This document shows positions 44,601 to 50,904 of a stretch of DNA of 64,000 nt, piece by piece. Every line of letters starts with the position of its first letter. The first letter of the stretch is position 1. This DNA is from Gammaproteobacteria bacterium HGW-Gammaproteobacteria-1 (GTDB taxonomy: Bacteria > Pseudomonadota > Gammaproteobacteria > Thiohalomonadales > Thiohalomonadaceae). The position numbers and the translations under genes were made by a program. The stretch lies in assembly GCA_002840095.1 (NCBI GenBank), contig PGZL01000002.1, positions 93,872 to 157,871 on the forward strand, written 5' to 3'. The notes below the pieces were generated by a model. The model was given only the letters and a program-made list of their open reading frames with translations, was not told the origin of the DNA and ran no database searches.

Positions 44601-46107
44601 GAACCTTTCGATCACAGCAAACAATCTGACCGGCAATGTCGGCGCAAGCATAACAGCGGGCGCCCTTGTCCTGGATTCAGTCGGCGCGGTAGGCAGTGGA
44701 ACTGCACCTATTGCCACCAATGTCGGTGAATTGTCGGTAATCAATTCCGGTCCCGTCTACATTGATGAACAGAATAACTTGGTGCTGGTGCAAGTGGACT
44801 CGACCGGCTTGGTGGATATCAATGCAGATGGCGCCGTATCCAGCAACGCCGCTCTGCTCGCCAGCGGCGGTATGAATATAAACGCATCCGGTAATATTAA
44901 CTTGAGCGGGGATAACATATTCAGCGGCGCTCTCAACTTCATATCGTTCGGCGATATCACGCTCGCCGGGAACAATCAAATCAGCGGCCCCATTTCCCTA
45001 TCCGAGGGAAATGCCGATTCCGCAAGTAATAACAATACCTTTACCCTGAATAATGTCGGGCAAACGAACCTGGCCAATGTGTCGGTGCAAAACCTTAACG
45101 TCACATCAACGGGCGACATCACCGATTCAGGAACAATCGTTTCCACCGGTACGGCTACCTTTGAATCAGACAGGAACGTCGTTTTGGATGGCAGTAGTAA
45201 CGACTTTAATGTGGTCAACCTCACCGGGACGGATACAGCAGAAATTGTCGATATCAACAGCATCGGACTTGGTAGTCTGAGCGCTGGCGAGGTTTCAGTC
45301 ACGGCCGGTAATCAGATCACAGATGCCAATGGTGACGCGATGAACGTTACCGCAAACAGTGTGATATTGCGCGCTAGTGACGGCATAGGCGCTGGTGCGG
45401 TCAACGTGACATTTACAGGTGTTCAAGGCGCCTTTTCGGTAGTTGATACTGACGCTATCGAAACTAGCGTGGCAAATCTAAGTGTGATTAACGAGATTGG
45501 CGGCACTGTTAACATAAACAATAACAGTAACGTAACCATTCGCGATCTGCGTAATCACGGGGATATCATTCTCACAAATACCGGTGTAATTGAGTTCGCG
45601 GTTACGACAGATCCCAGCAGGCGTGGGGCGGTAGATGCAAATTATGGCGGCAATGTTACCGATCCGATATATGCGGGAGATGTGTCGATTTCAGGAAATG
45701 GTTTGCACAACGTGACGACGCAAGGATTTGGTCTGTTGGAATCGGATATTACGGCGGAAAGTCTTCTGGTGAACGGTGTCACTCAGTTCGGTACGCAAGA
45801 ACGTCCCATTCGGTTGCGCGTCAATCGACAGTTCACACTCCTGTCCAGCGGTGGCGCAGTAACCTATCCGAACGGAAGGCCAGCTAATATCACGGCCCCG
45901 GAAAATCTGATTACGATGGATGGGAGTATGTTGTTTTCTGGTCAGCAACTCATCGATATCGAGTCCCTGGGAGATGTGGATGAGGCAGTATTTACCGAAG
46001 TGCGCAACTATTACTACGATGATGTCGCGATTATGATGCCTGCCGACCAGCGCATGACTGATGACGACGACGAAGAAGAGCGTCGTCGGCGTCAGGCTGT
46101 AAATTAG
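35620..46107 (+). CDS. Giant two-partner-secretion exoprotein (TpsA, filamentous-haemagglutinin-like)
   Basis: A 3,495-residue protein. A signal peptide (to about residue 33) is followed by a TPS domain with NPNGVFF at 115-121, the signature recognised by TpsB transporters. The long body contains repeats of the type N-x-W-x-I-T-G ... G-x-V-x-G ... F-x-N-V-E-x-L-T-G-N ... D-x-F-x-L, a probable beta-helix. Seven copies near residues 2010-2440 have an exact 63-residue period. The C-terminus ends in an acidic-basic tail (TDDDDEEERRRRQAVN), with no VENN motif or toxin domain seen, so adhesion or biofilm roles are more likely than contact-dependent killing. Confidence 0.92.
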   Translation: MSVKQVRTSFTLRRCAQAVRSAVLLMAAGNAGASPEGGQVIGGSGSITQSGLNTTVNQTTQNMAINWQSYNVNVDERVQYIQPNSSSISLNRILSNNGSTIAGRIDANGQVILVNPNGVFFTPTSVVNVGGIIASGLDIAPSDFMNGSYIFNEVLGSEGKVVNSGTINASVGGNVALIGKQVENDGLIVANLGTVSLAAGKQAVLTFDNGGLLGVRVSKEILQDELGVDPAVMNGGEIHAEGGRVLLTASTSQDVFSQAVNTAGLDQATSVVANADGSFTLGGGADVVNSGTIDTSTASSDQNVGRIVLLGENVTSSGALHANTAGGNGGEIELQAHNKTLLTGNSLTSVRAESEGKGGTIKVLGDKVGLFDVTTVDASGADGGGQVLIGGDYQGNNSNIRNASRTTVAQETAIYADALDHGDGGRIIVWADEYTRYYGNLYARGGRNGGAGGFAEVSGKEGLIFEAGVTDLSAGMGDAGLLLLDPKNITISTENTSHSFSSPNLYNSFNDISDTPTVLNNRDLANRLTSSDVTLQANNNITFAANVTSTQTTDGSSALSNNLTVNAGGSIIINDGVSIALNNADFIAVINHGGAISANRDPGLAEFAMGAGSSITTDGGDIGITTGGFIDYSNADKDTLVENIGNISLRTLSSSGIGNRAAGSITIINSTGNISVNGVMSANGNSTNWHGELGGNVVLTASSGDVSVNAQISANGGDASEAGWNGANAGGIVISAGNDAVLNAGISANGGLAWGNGSDPSETAGNGGAISVSAGRDVLVYGAITANGGNTKADSNGANAGNAAAQVTIYSTDYSGVSFTAGRDQTIASNISAAKGVLGGLGNEGSSAAISFNGNSTNNIFNINNDITLSGSSVTVNGNGGDDTLVRGGASTDNTWNLDAANGGTLAFGANTISFNDIANLTGNTAVDSFTLQSGGELTGLISGGDGLPDTLAINKDNTVVQLHDSSGSLANVVNRLDVTGIETVTDSTDTTVANVVFADDSANTWDFSSTGITVKPTTGASADNTVTLIGYSQFNGGTGADAANFSTSFDGTFNGGDGVDEITLAAGAVINGSVNGNAGADQFYIIAAVAGALNGGDDNDTFYVQADDVTATIDGGSGGTNADRVVANDSSNKNVWSIDGDGTGALQNTETVTFTNIENLTGGTGVDEFILASTGSLAGIIDGGAGTTVTDTLQIDTDGTTVQLSQDAAQTPVGSRVNVTGVETITANSASNNPNIIYADNIANTWTIGGAATSQVAPTTGAAADNTVRFVNFSELNGGTAEDVFAINSDQSWTLNGGAGADQFDIGANYSGSMYGEAGADIFRLSATGLTLSGAIYGGADNDEFIAANEINYWTISGQDSGGLYQDSGRTVLRAGFTSVESVTGNASADEFLIGPSGGISQVLSGGADTDNTLIGRDDDNEWSLTGSDTGALYIDNNAAGFGTAYVNSFSGIQNVTGGSGADRFVIGDTGSNSGLLDGAGGANVLVGRNTANEWDVNTANGGALYDDNGAAGFGNSYVNTFANIQSLLGGTAGDRFVMGSSGSVTAIDGRSAAGNTLVARQGVTNIWTFTDAESGSLAEGSTTYVPSFSNIQSFVGGGAAGGEWADLSSISSVNVGNYFGFTGIIGNGTNTLVGQDGTDNFWSVQVVSDVNGADTDGINDGTFTNANGTLTFIDFANLTGGDRVDTFTFEAGGDITGSVHGGAGNDVFNIAASVGATISGDSGIDNFHINGENLALNLDGGGDSDVLHAPDFANNWSLNAQSTNSTLKSGAGVNVVSFTDIETLNGGTHNDTFSFNVDPLTAGYTLADGGDSGFDTVSIATIGGTLSLSTFSGMERLIGNGDWSTLVGDTANDWSITGANDGVVNGIEFIDFGNLNGGSGIDTFTVAAGASITGVVDGVGTGNTLTVASATGDTVTWTIDGTDTGIVASRVGRFSNIGELAGAEGNDNFTLTGTTPSVSVSLDGGNGTNTLTGDDDVNVWTITGSNDGELNGMTFTSFGALNGGANTDTFTLNDTIVFNGSISGGGGTADELLASNRSNVWTITGASTGSVTGLTGGFSNMEILTGNVQQDTFTLNDTADFAGSINGGGGTADELRGGNRSNVWQITGATTGTVTGLTGSFSNVEILTGNALQDTFTLNDTANFSGSINGGGGTADELRGGNRINAWQITGTTTGTVTGLTGNFSNVEIITGNASQDTFNLSDTANFSGSIDGGGGTADELRGGNRANAWQITGTTMGTVTGLTGNFSNVEILTGNALQDTFTLNDTANFSGSINGGGGTDDELRGGNRANAWQITGATTGTVSGLTSGFSNVEVLTGNAEQDTFTLNDSADFAGSINGGGGATDELRGGNRANAWQITGATTGTVSGLTSGFSNVEVLTGNAQRDTFTLNDSADFTGSINGGAGTADELRAGDRANSWQITGVNNTGVVTGITGTFSNVERLTGNNSQDNFSLHASISFAGDIDGGGGTNTLTGGARTNDWSIDAVDGGTVTGLGAGNTFANIQNLNGSSGNFNDTFVFQNGGSISGLIIGGVQAIGGEDVVNMSAINADISVRIGVGQDIVGIERVIGNNDGVASTTYNSELVGENNGNSWTISGTNTGSVDGVNFVNFNNLTGNSGGDTFVVESGGDITGMIDGGAPNRTPWNSVDVWTPVNTSTEDVLDLSQLSTVDTVIDTDFTNIELVIGNGGDSTLRSGQDNNDWLILGQGTGVVNATEFRDFNSIVGGGGNDTFRVQDAFGGSIDGGGGAGTDSIDYSAMTSQTVVLGGSLGISDIEQVIGNGAGFVMHGMDGAVNTWAITGQNSGSVSAGAEDLTFINFHSLEGGNDVDNFAVTGNGSIAGLISGGVGSDTLSIDLTGRTSSTGQINFDGGGDPGDRITVTGPAGVYHETYRANQFVANISDYFDQLAYSSNNASLVVNYHGVGTVTDEIDVNNLTVHGAGQGALIYLGNNSFTVSNSLSGYVDYADGSKRNITVLAEGGTGVAITGAVSLPGNLSITANNLTGNVGASITAGALVLDSVGAVGSGTAPIATNVGELSVINSGPVYIDEQNNLVLVQVDSTGLVDINADGAVSSNAALLASGGMNINASGNINLSGDNIFSGALNFISFGDITLAGNNQISGPISLSEGNADSASNNNTFTLNNVGQTNLANVSVQNLNVTSTGDITDSGTIVSTGTATFESDRNVVLDGSSNDFNVVNLTGTDTAEIVDINSIGLGSLSAGEVSVTAGNQITDANGDAMNVTANSVILRASDGIGAGAVNVTFTGVQGAFSVVDTDAIETSVANLSVINEIGGTVNINNNSNVTIRDLRNHGDIILTNTGVIEFAVTTDPSRRGAVDANYGGNVTDPIYAGDVSISGNGLHNVTTQGFGLLESDITAESLLVNGVTQFGTQERPIRLRVNRQFTLLSSGGAVTYPNGRPANITAPENLITMDGSMLFSGQQLIDIESLGDVDEAVFTEVRNYYYDDVAIMMPADQRMTDDDDEEERRRRQAVN
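41575..42970 (+). repeat. Tandem 189-bp repeats within tpsA
   Basis: The word CCTTTACCCTGAATGAC or a close variant starts at 41650-41651, 41840, 42029, 42218, 42407, 42596 and 42785, spacing 189 bases (63 codons) each time. Adjacent copies are highly similar, so copy number can probably change by recombination without breaking the frame. The next, diverged unit is 192 bases. More distant versions flank the array on both sides. Confidence 0.95.
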
Positions 46108-46304
46108 GGCAGGTAGCGCAGAATCATGAAACTAGCCATCGATATACTCATGACCTTCATCGTCATATACCGGGTGGACTTATAATGTTCTCGCCTATGA
46201 TTTTCGATGCGCCAAGAACTGAATATTGCCGTTCCAAGAGATGACATTGATGGACTAATGCGTGCACTTGGGCCGGTTTTACACTCTGCTCAAGCAAGGA
46301 CGCG

Positions 46305-46814
46305 ATGTTGATAAATCGGGTGAACGACTTGTATCTAAGGGCAGTATTGTTGGGTATTTTGGCACTATTTTCCGTAGAGGTCGGGGCTATGGGACTGTTT
46401 GATTTCATGAAAGTGTGCCTGTTTTCAGAGGTTAAAGGCGTGGTGACGCTGGAAGGCAAGCCTGTGGCTGGGGCTGAGCTGATCAGGACAGCAAAATTTA
46501 ATGACAAGGTGTATACGGACAGAGCGGTAACAGATACGAGCGGGGAATTTCATTTCGATGCGATGTATACGCACTCGGTCAATAAGATGATTTTCATAAT
46601 AGAGCCTGTCATCCCTCAAACCATAACTATTGGCCATAACGATAAGCAGTATCCTGGCTGGAGAACAACCAAGCGTGACTATTATGAAAATGCTGAGCTG
46701 GAGGACGACAGAAACATAGATTTGCGTTGCGAGCTAGTCAATGAGCCTTCAGTCAAGGACCAGAAAATCAGGTCGCCATTGTATGGCGTTTGCTCACTTA
46801 GGGAATATGAGTAG
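46305..46814 (+). CDS. DUF6795-like protein, candidate lipase-immunity partner
   Basis: A 169-residue protein. After an N-terminal membrane segment or signal anchor (about 10-28), a carboxypeptidase-regulatory-like beta domain carries GVVTLEGKPVAGAELIRTAK and TDTSGEFHFDAMY, as in DUF6795 proteins encoded beside T6SS effectors. AAGGA precedes the ATG. It lies immediately upstream of the lipase gene and is AT-richer than tpsB. An immunity role is inferred from position. Confidence 0.68.
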   Translation: MLINRVNDLYLRAVLLGILALFSVEVGAMGLFDFMKVCLFSEVKGVVTLEGKPVAGAELIRTAKFNDKVYTDRAVTDTSGEFHFDAMYTHSVNKMIFIIEPVIPQTITIGHNDKQYPGWRTTKRDYYENAELEDDRNIDLRCELVNEPSVKDQKIRSPLYGVCSLREYE

Positions 46815-46828
46815 CGGGGTTTGTGAAT

Positions 46829-47992
46829 ATGGCAACATTGGCGCCGAGTGCTGCAGCGACAATCGCGGAACGTGTGTATCAGATACAAAGTTCCGACACG
46901 GACATTTCCACATTCTTTGATAGCCAGATCAAAGACGCTTTTAGTCTTCCGGATAATTCAAGATTTGAAGGGACCTCTGGTGGGACATTCCTGAATTCAA
47001 ACACCGGGTTTGGTCTTGTCGCTCGCGGAAAAGAGGAGTTCGAGGGGGATGTGCTCGTGGCCGTGCGTGGCACAGCATCGCTATATGATGCTGTTACCGA
47101 TCTGCATGCTGGAACGCTATATCCATCGTCGACAGGCAAGATGGTTCATTCCGGTTTCAATAAAGTATTCTTGTCTTTTAAACGCGATCTGGAGAACTTT
47201 TTTACGCAGTTTAGCCCGCGGCGGGTTCATTGCGTCGGACATAGCCTGGGAGGCGCGCTCGCTACGCTTACTGCTGAATGGGTGGCAGCGCAACGTATTG
47301 GCGAGCCCGTTCTGTATACATTTGGTTGTCCGCGAGTCGGAAACGCTGATTTTGCCAAATATATTACGTCTAACGTGAAAGATAATAATATCTATCGCGT
47401 ATATCACAAGACCGATCCCGTCAGCATGGTTCCAATTTGGCCGTTTGCGCATGCGCCGCTGCCAGGAACGGAGTGCTTCATTGATACGCCGGGCACTTTC
47501 GCACCATCTATGCACAAGATGTCTAATTATCTCAGCTCAGTATCTGGAACCAGAGCCCGCCCAAGCTCTTGGGCGGATTTGAAACGCAATAGGCCTGCCG
47601 AGAATAACGATAAAGTAATCGAGGCATGGATGAATATCCGTGGTCCGGTAAGTATGTCGTACTTTAACGTTGTCCTGGTTCAGCAGGCGCTGGCTTATAT
47701 CGTCAAGAAGGCACTCTATCTTACTGGAGTTGTAGCCCAGTGCGCATTTGTAATGGCGCCATCGAATTTCCTAGACATTCTCGCCGCGTCTCTGGAAGTA
47801 GCGGCAAAAGCATCAATCGAGGTGGCTGGTTATATCAAAAATCTAATGTTAAAGATTTTGTCTATGCTGGGTGTCGTGATCGATACCGTCAAGGATGTCA
47901 CAGCCTCTTTTATTCGCTGGGTATTAAGGCGATTTCTGCTTTCGATTAATCTGCTGGTCCAAGTAGCGCTGCGCCAGCACCAAGACCAATGA
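46829..47992 (+). CDS. Class 3 lipase, T6SS-type phospholipase effector candidate
   Basis: A 387-residue alpha/beta hydrolase. The GHSLGGALATL elbow contains Ser139; Asp196 (HKTDPVSMVP) and His229 (PSMHKMSNY) complete a class 3 lipase triad. The C-terminal ~110 residues are strongly hydrophobic and helical (YFNVVLVQQALAYIVKKALY; LMLKILSMLGVVIDTV), unusual for the basic lipase fold and suggesting membrane insertion. There is no signal peptide. ATG 46829 has GGGG nine bases upstream, better than GTG 46823. Paired with the DUF6795-like gene and close to hcp/vgrG. Confidence 0.82.
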   Translation: MATLAPSAAATIAERVYQIQSSDTDISTFFDSQIKDAFSLPDNSRFEGTSGGTFLNSNTGFGLVARGKEEFEGDVLVAVRGTASLYDAVTDLHAGTLYPSSTGKMVHSGFNKVFLSFKRDLENFFTQFSPRRVHCVGHSLGGALATLTAEWVAAQRIGEPVLYTFGCPRVGNADFAKYITSNVKDNNIYRVYHKTDPVSMVPIWPFAHAPLPGTECFIDTPGTFAPSMHKMSNYLSSVSGTRARPSSWADLKRNRPAENNDKVIEAWMNIRGPVSMSYFNVVLVQQALAYIVKKALYLTGVVAQCAFVMAPSNFLDILAASLEVAAKASIEVAGYIKNLMLKILSMLGVVIDTVKDVTASFIRWVLRRFLLSINLLVQVALRQHQDQ

Positions 47993-48145
47993 AGACAGAT
48001 ATTTCGTCGTGAGGAATGCAATACTTCGAGGCAGTATGACTCTGTTTAATTGCTATTCCTGCGCGAGAGGTATCCAGTTGTTGGGTGCCTGGACCTGGAT
48101 TCTGGCCTGTACCAGAACGAAAAGATAACTAGACGAAATTTGAAG

Positions 48146-50053
48146 ATGAAGTTATTTAGATGTTTTGGCTACGGCCTCCTGCCTTGTCTGGTCGTATCTG
48201 CCATCGGCTTATCCACCAGTACGCCGGCGCGCGCCGAGTTCCTGCAGATGCCGGAAATCGTTCAGATGCCCGAGCTGCGTAAAGAGTCGCTGTTGCGGGA
48301 TGTTGATATCCCGGCGGTGCGCGAGCGTGATCCGGACCCGGAGGGCGGTCCGCGCCTGGCGGTGTCGGAGTTTCGTATTCAGGGCCTGGTGGAGTACCCG
48401 GAAATGGGTATCACGCGCGACGCCATCAGGCAGTTGACTGAGCAGATTCGCTTCAATCTCATGGAGGAGGGCAAGCAGCTGGAGTCGGGATATACCATCC
48501 GCGAGCTTGGTGAGGTGTCCGATCTCCTGGGTGATATCGAAGAGGAATCCCAGGAGCGGCATGTAACCCCCCTGGATGTCCAGCGCCTGGTCTGGCTGGT
48601 GCGGGAGCAGCGCGGAAAGCGCGGCATTACCATCGGCCAGATTGAATCGGTTGCCAGTACCATCACCCGCTTCTACCGTGAGCGCGGCTTTGTTCTGGCC
48701 AAGGCCTATATCCCCAAGCAGGAAGTGCGTGACGGCATTGTCAACCTGACGTTGCTGCTCGGTATGCTGGGCGAAGTGAATGTCCATGGCAACGAGATGT
48801 ACGATGCCGAGGATCTGCAGGCGGTGTTCAAGAACATGATGGGCATGCCGGTGACCAGCGCGGCGGTGGAGGAGAATCTGTTTCTCATCAATAGTTTTCC
48901 GGGCATTACGGTCGATGGCTATTTCGAGCCCGGTTATCAAGTCGGCGATACTCGCATGAACGTCAATGTGAGGAGTGAACGACGCTATAACGCGAACGTG
49001 CGTGTGGATAACCACGGTACAGAAGAGTCCGGCTTGTATCGCTTCTATGTGGATGGGCAGGCGAATAACCTGCTGGGCATGGCCGATATGTTGAAAGCCA
49101 GCTATCTGCTGGCCGAGGCGCCGGCCAACACTACCTATTACAGCTTGAACTACGAGCTGAACCTGTTTCACCCACGTTTTCGCTTTGGCGTGGAGACCTC
49201 CAAGAATCAGTTCGTCGTGGACCAGTCGGCGATTGCTGCTAACGTTGACCTTAAGGGTAATGTATTTGTCAATGCGGCAGACCTCAAGTATCTGCACCGG
49301 CGCAGCCGCACCAATAATCAGACCTATGTATTGCGCTACGAGGAGATCTCGTCGGACCTGCAAATCGGCAATATCCCGGATATCGGCAACGCGCTGGATG
49401 ACAAGCAGCGCAATACCTCTTTGCTTTACCAGTTCGACTTTCTGCAGGAAGAAAAGCGGCGCCTGCATCAGGGCCAACTCAAGCTGACTTCGGGCAGTTT
49501 CGTGTATGGCGAGGATCCCGGCCAGGATCCGAACTATGTAACCTTAAACGCGGACTACTCCATGCTTTCGTTCTGGAAAGTCCCCTTCTTTGACGCCGAT
49601 ACTCGACTGATTTACCGTGCCAATCTTCAATACGCAGGGAAGAATCTTTCATCGATTACACGATTTTCCCTGGCCGGACCCACGCGGGCGCGGGCGTACA
49701 GCCCCAGTACCTTCACCGCGGACGATGCGGTCTATTTCGGTGTGGACTGGCTCTTCAACAGCCCGGACTGGTGGGATTTCAATATTACCGAGCGCGTCAA
49801 CTTCAAAAACGTAACAAAACCATTTGTTTTCGTTGACTATAGCTATGGCCTGCAGCATACCCTGCAGGCCGGTGAGGCGGACGGTACGGCTCAGTTGGTC
49901 GATGCAGGCTTGGGCTTGCAGTTTTCGCATGGAAACGCCTTCAGCGGCAACCTTATGGCGGCCTTCCCCGTTGCCGAATCGTACAAGGGAACAGCGGGCG
50001 CGCCGGAGACAGATGGCTACCGTATCGTGTTCGATTTTCAATACGGATTTTGA
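48146..50053 (+). CDS. TpsB outer-membrane transporter (ShlB/FhaC/HecB family)
   Basis: A 635-residue translocator that exports TpsA across the outer membrane. Signal peptide MKLFRCFGYGLLPCLVVSAI onward ends near TPARA. POTRA-like domains follow (LAVSEFRIQGLVEYPEMG; GMLGEVNVHGNEMYDAED), then a strand-rich ShlB-type barrel ending RIVFDFQYGF with terminal Phe. The chosen ATG at 48146 gives a proper signal peptide; a frame start at 48050 does not. It is unusual in lying 2 kb downstream of its tpsA with an effector pair between. Confidence 0.92.
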   Translation: MKLFRCFGYGLLPCLVVSAIGLSTSTPARAEFLQMPEIVQMPELRKESLLRDVDIPAVRERDPDPEGGPRLAVSEFRIQGLVEYPEMGITRDAIRQLTEQIRFNLMEEGKQLESGYTIRELGEVSDLLGDIEEESQERHVTPLDVQRLVWLVREQRGKRGITIGQIESVASTITRFYRERGFVLAKAYIPKQEVRDGIVNLTLLLGMLGEVNVHGNEMYDAEDLQAVFKNMMGMPVTSAAVEENLFLINSFPGITVDGYFEPGYQVGDTRMNVNVRSERRYNANVRVDNHGTEESGLYRFYVDGQANNLLGMADMLKASYLLAEAPANTTYYSLNYELNLFHPRFRFGVETSKNQFVVDQSAIAANVDLKGNVFVNAADLKYLHRRSRTNNQTYVLRYEEISSDLQIGNIPDIGNALDDKQRNTSLLYQFDFLQEEKRRLHQGQLKLTSGSFVYGEDPGQDPNYVTLNADYSMLSFWKVPFFDADTRLIYRANLQYAGKNLSSITRFSLAGPTRARAYSPSTFTADDAVYFGVDWLFNSPDWWDFNITERVNFKNVTKPFVFVDYSYGLQHTLQAGEADGTAQLVDAGLGLQFSHGNAFSGNLMAAFPVAESYKGTAGAPETDGYRIVFDFQYGF

Positions 50054-50110
50054 CGTGTATCTCTGTGACGTGGTTAGAAATTTTCGGTTTGTACAAGTGG
50101 TCTGGATCTC

Positions 50111-50138
50111 TTGACGCGTGTCGGGATGTGACTATAAT
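50111..50138 (+). promoter_or_regulatory. Strong sigma70 promoter of hcp
   Basis: TTGACG (50111-50116), 16 bases, TATAAT (50133-50138). The ~145-base leader contains two related words, CCCGTGTGGTAAGCGCTT and ACCACACGTGGGTAAGTGC, which could form a stem that controls hcp translation. Confidence 0.7.
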
Positions 50139-50290
50139 CACCTTATTCATCGTGGATGAATTCCCGTGTGGTAAGCGCTTGACCGGTAACAATTTATAAC
50201 GTTTTAGTATGTTGTTGTCGGGCAGATACTTACATGGAACCACACGTGGGTAAGTGCTTTTTCTGAGGCTTAACAAAAAGGGAAGAAACA

Positions 50291-50773
50291 ATGGCTATCT
50301 ACTTGAAGCTCGGTAATGTAAAAGGGAATGTCACGGCAGCTGGCTATGAAGGCGAAATCGCGCTTCTGTCGGTAAATATGGGTGTGTCACGCAACATCTC
50401 GATGGAGCCTGGCAACCTGTCCAATCGTGAGTCGTCCAAACCCCATGTGTCTGAAATCACCCTGACCAAGCAAGCGGATAACTCCGTTGCTGCAATCTTC
50501 AAGGAAGCCTTGATTGGTTCCGCCGGTCAGGAAGCGGTAATTACCTTTGTCCGCACCGGCGCCGACAAGGTGCAGGAATTCATGTCCTACAAACTCAAGG
50601 ATTGTATCATCAGCAGCTACAACATCTCCGCCCAGGGTGATGAGGAGCCGCTGGAGAACATCTCTCTGAGCTTCTCCCGCATTGAAGTCAGCTACAAGGA
50701 TCATGACTCGTCCAACAAGTCGGGCAATCCGCAGCGCGTCATGTACGACCTCACGTCAGCCAAGGCCGCATAA
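50291..50773 (+). CDS. hcp: T6SS tube protein Hcp
   Basis: A 160-residue Hcp-family (TssD) protein that stacks as hexameric rings to form the inner tube of the type VI apparatus and carries effectors. Recognisable by MAIYLKLGNVKGNVTAAGYE, SRNISMEPGNLSNRESSKPH and the C-terminal RIEVSYKDHD. AAGGGAAGAAAC precedes the ATG. It has its own strong promoter, which fits the large amounts needed. No sheath, baseplate or TssJLM genes are in the window, so the core apparatus is encoded elsewhere. Confidence 0.92.
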   Translation: MAIYLKLGNVKGNVTAAGYEGEIALLSVNMGVSRNISMEPGNLSNRESSKPHVSEITLTKQADNSVAAIFKEALIGSAGQEAVITFVRTGADKVQEFMSYKLKDCIISSYNISAQGDEEPLENISLSFSRIEVSYKDHDSSNKSGNPQRVMYDLTSAKAA

Positions 50774-50904
50774 GAGCAGTTTCGGCGGATACGGTACTGT
50801 CTCCATCTTCGCGATGGAGACAGTATTCAACCCAAGCACGAACGATTCAGATTCCTGCCGAACAGGATGTAGTCGCGTAATGTCTCAGGGTAAGAGAGCA
50901 GAAT

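Noticed and set aside
35620-46107. TpsA as a CdiA-type contact-dependent inhibitor
   Set aside because: No VENN motif, no C-terminal toxin domain and no small immunity gene directly after it; the next pair is a lipase set with its own start signals.
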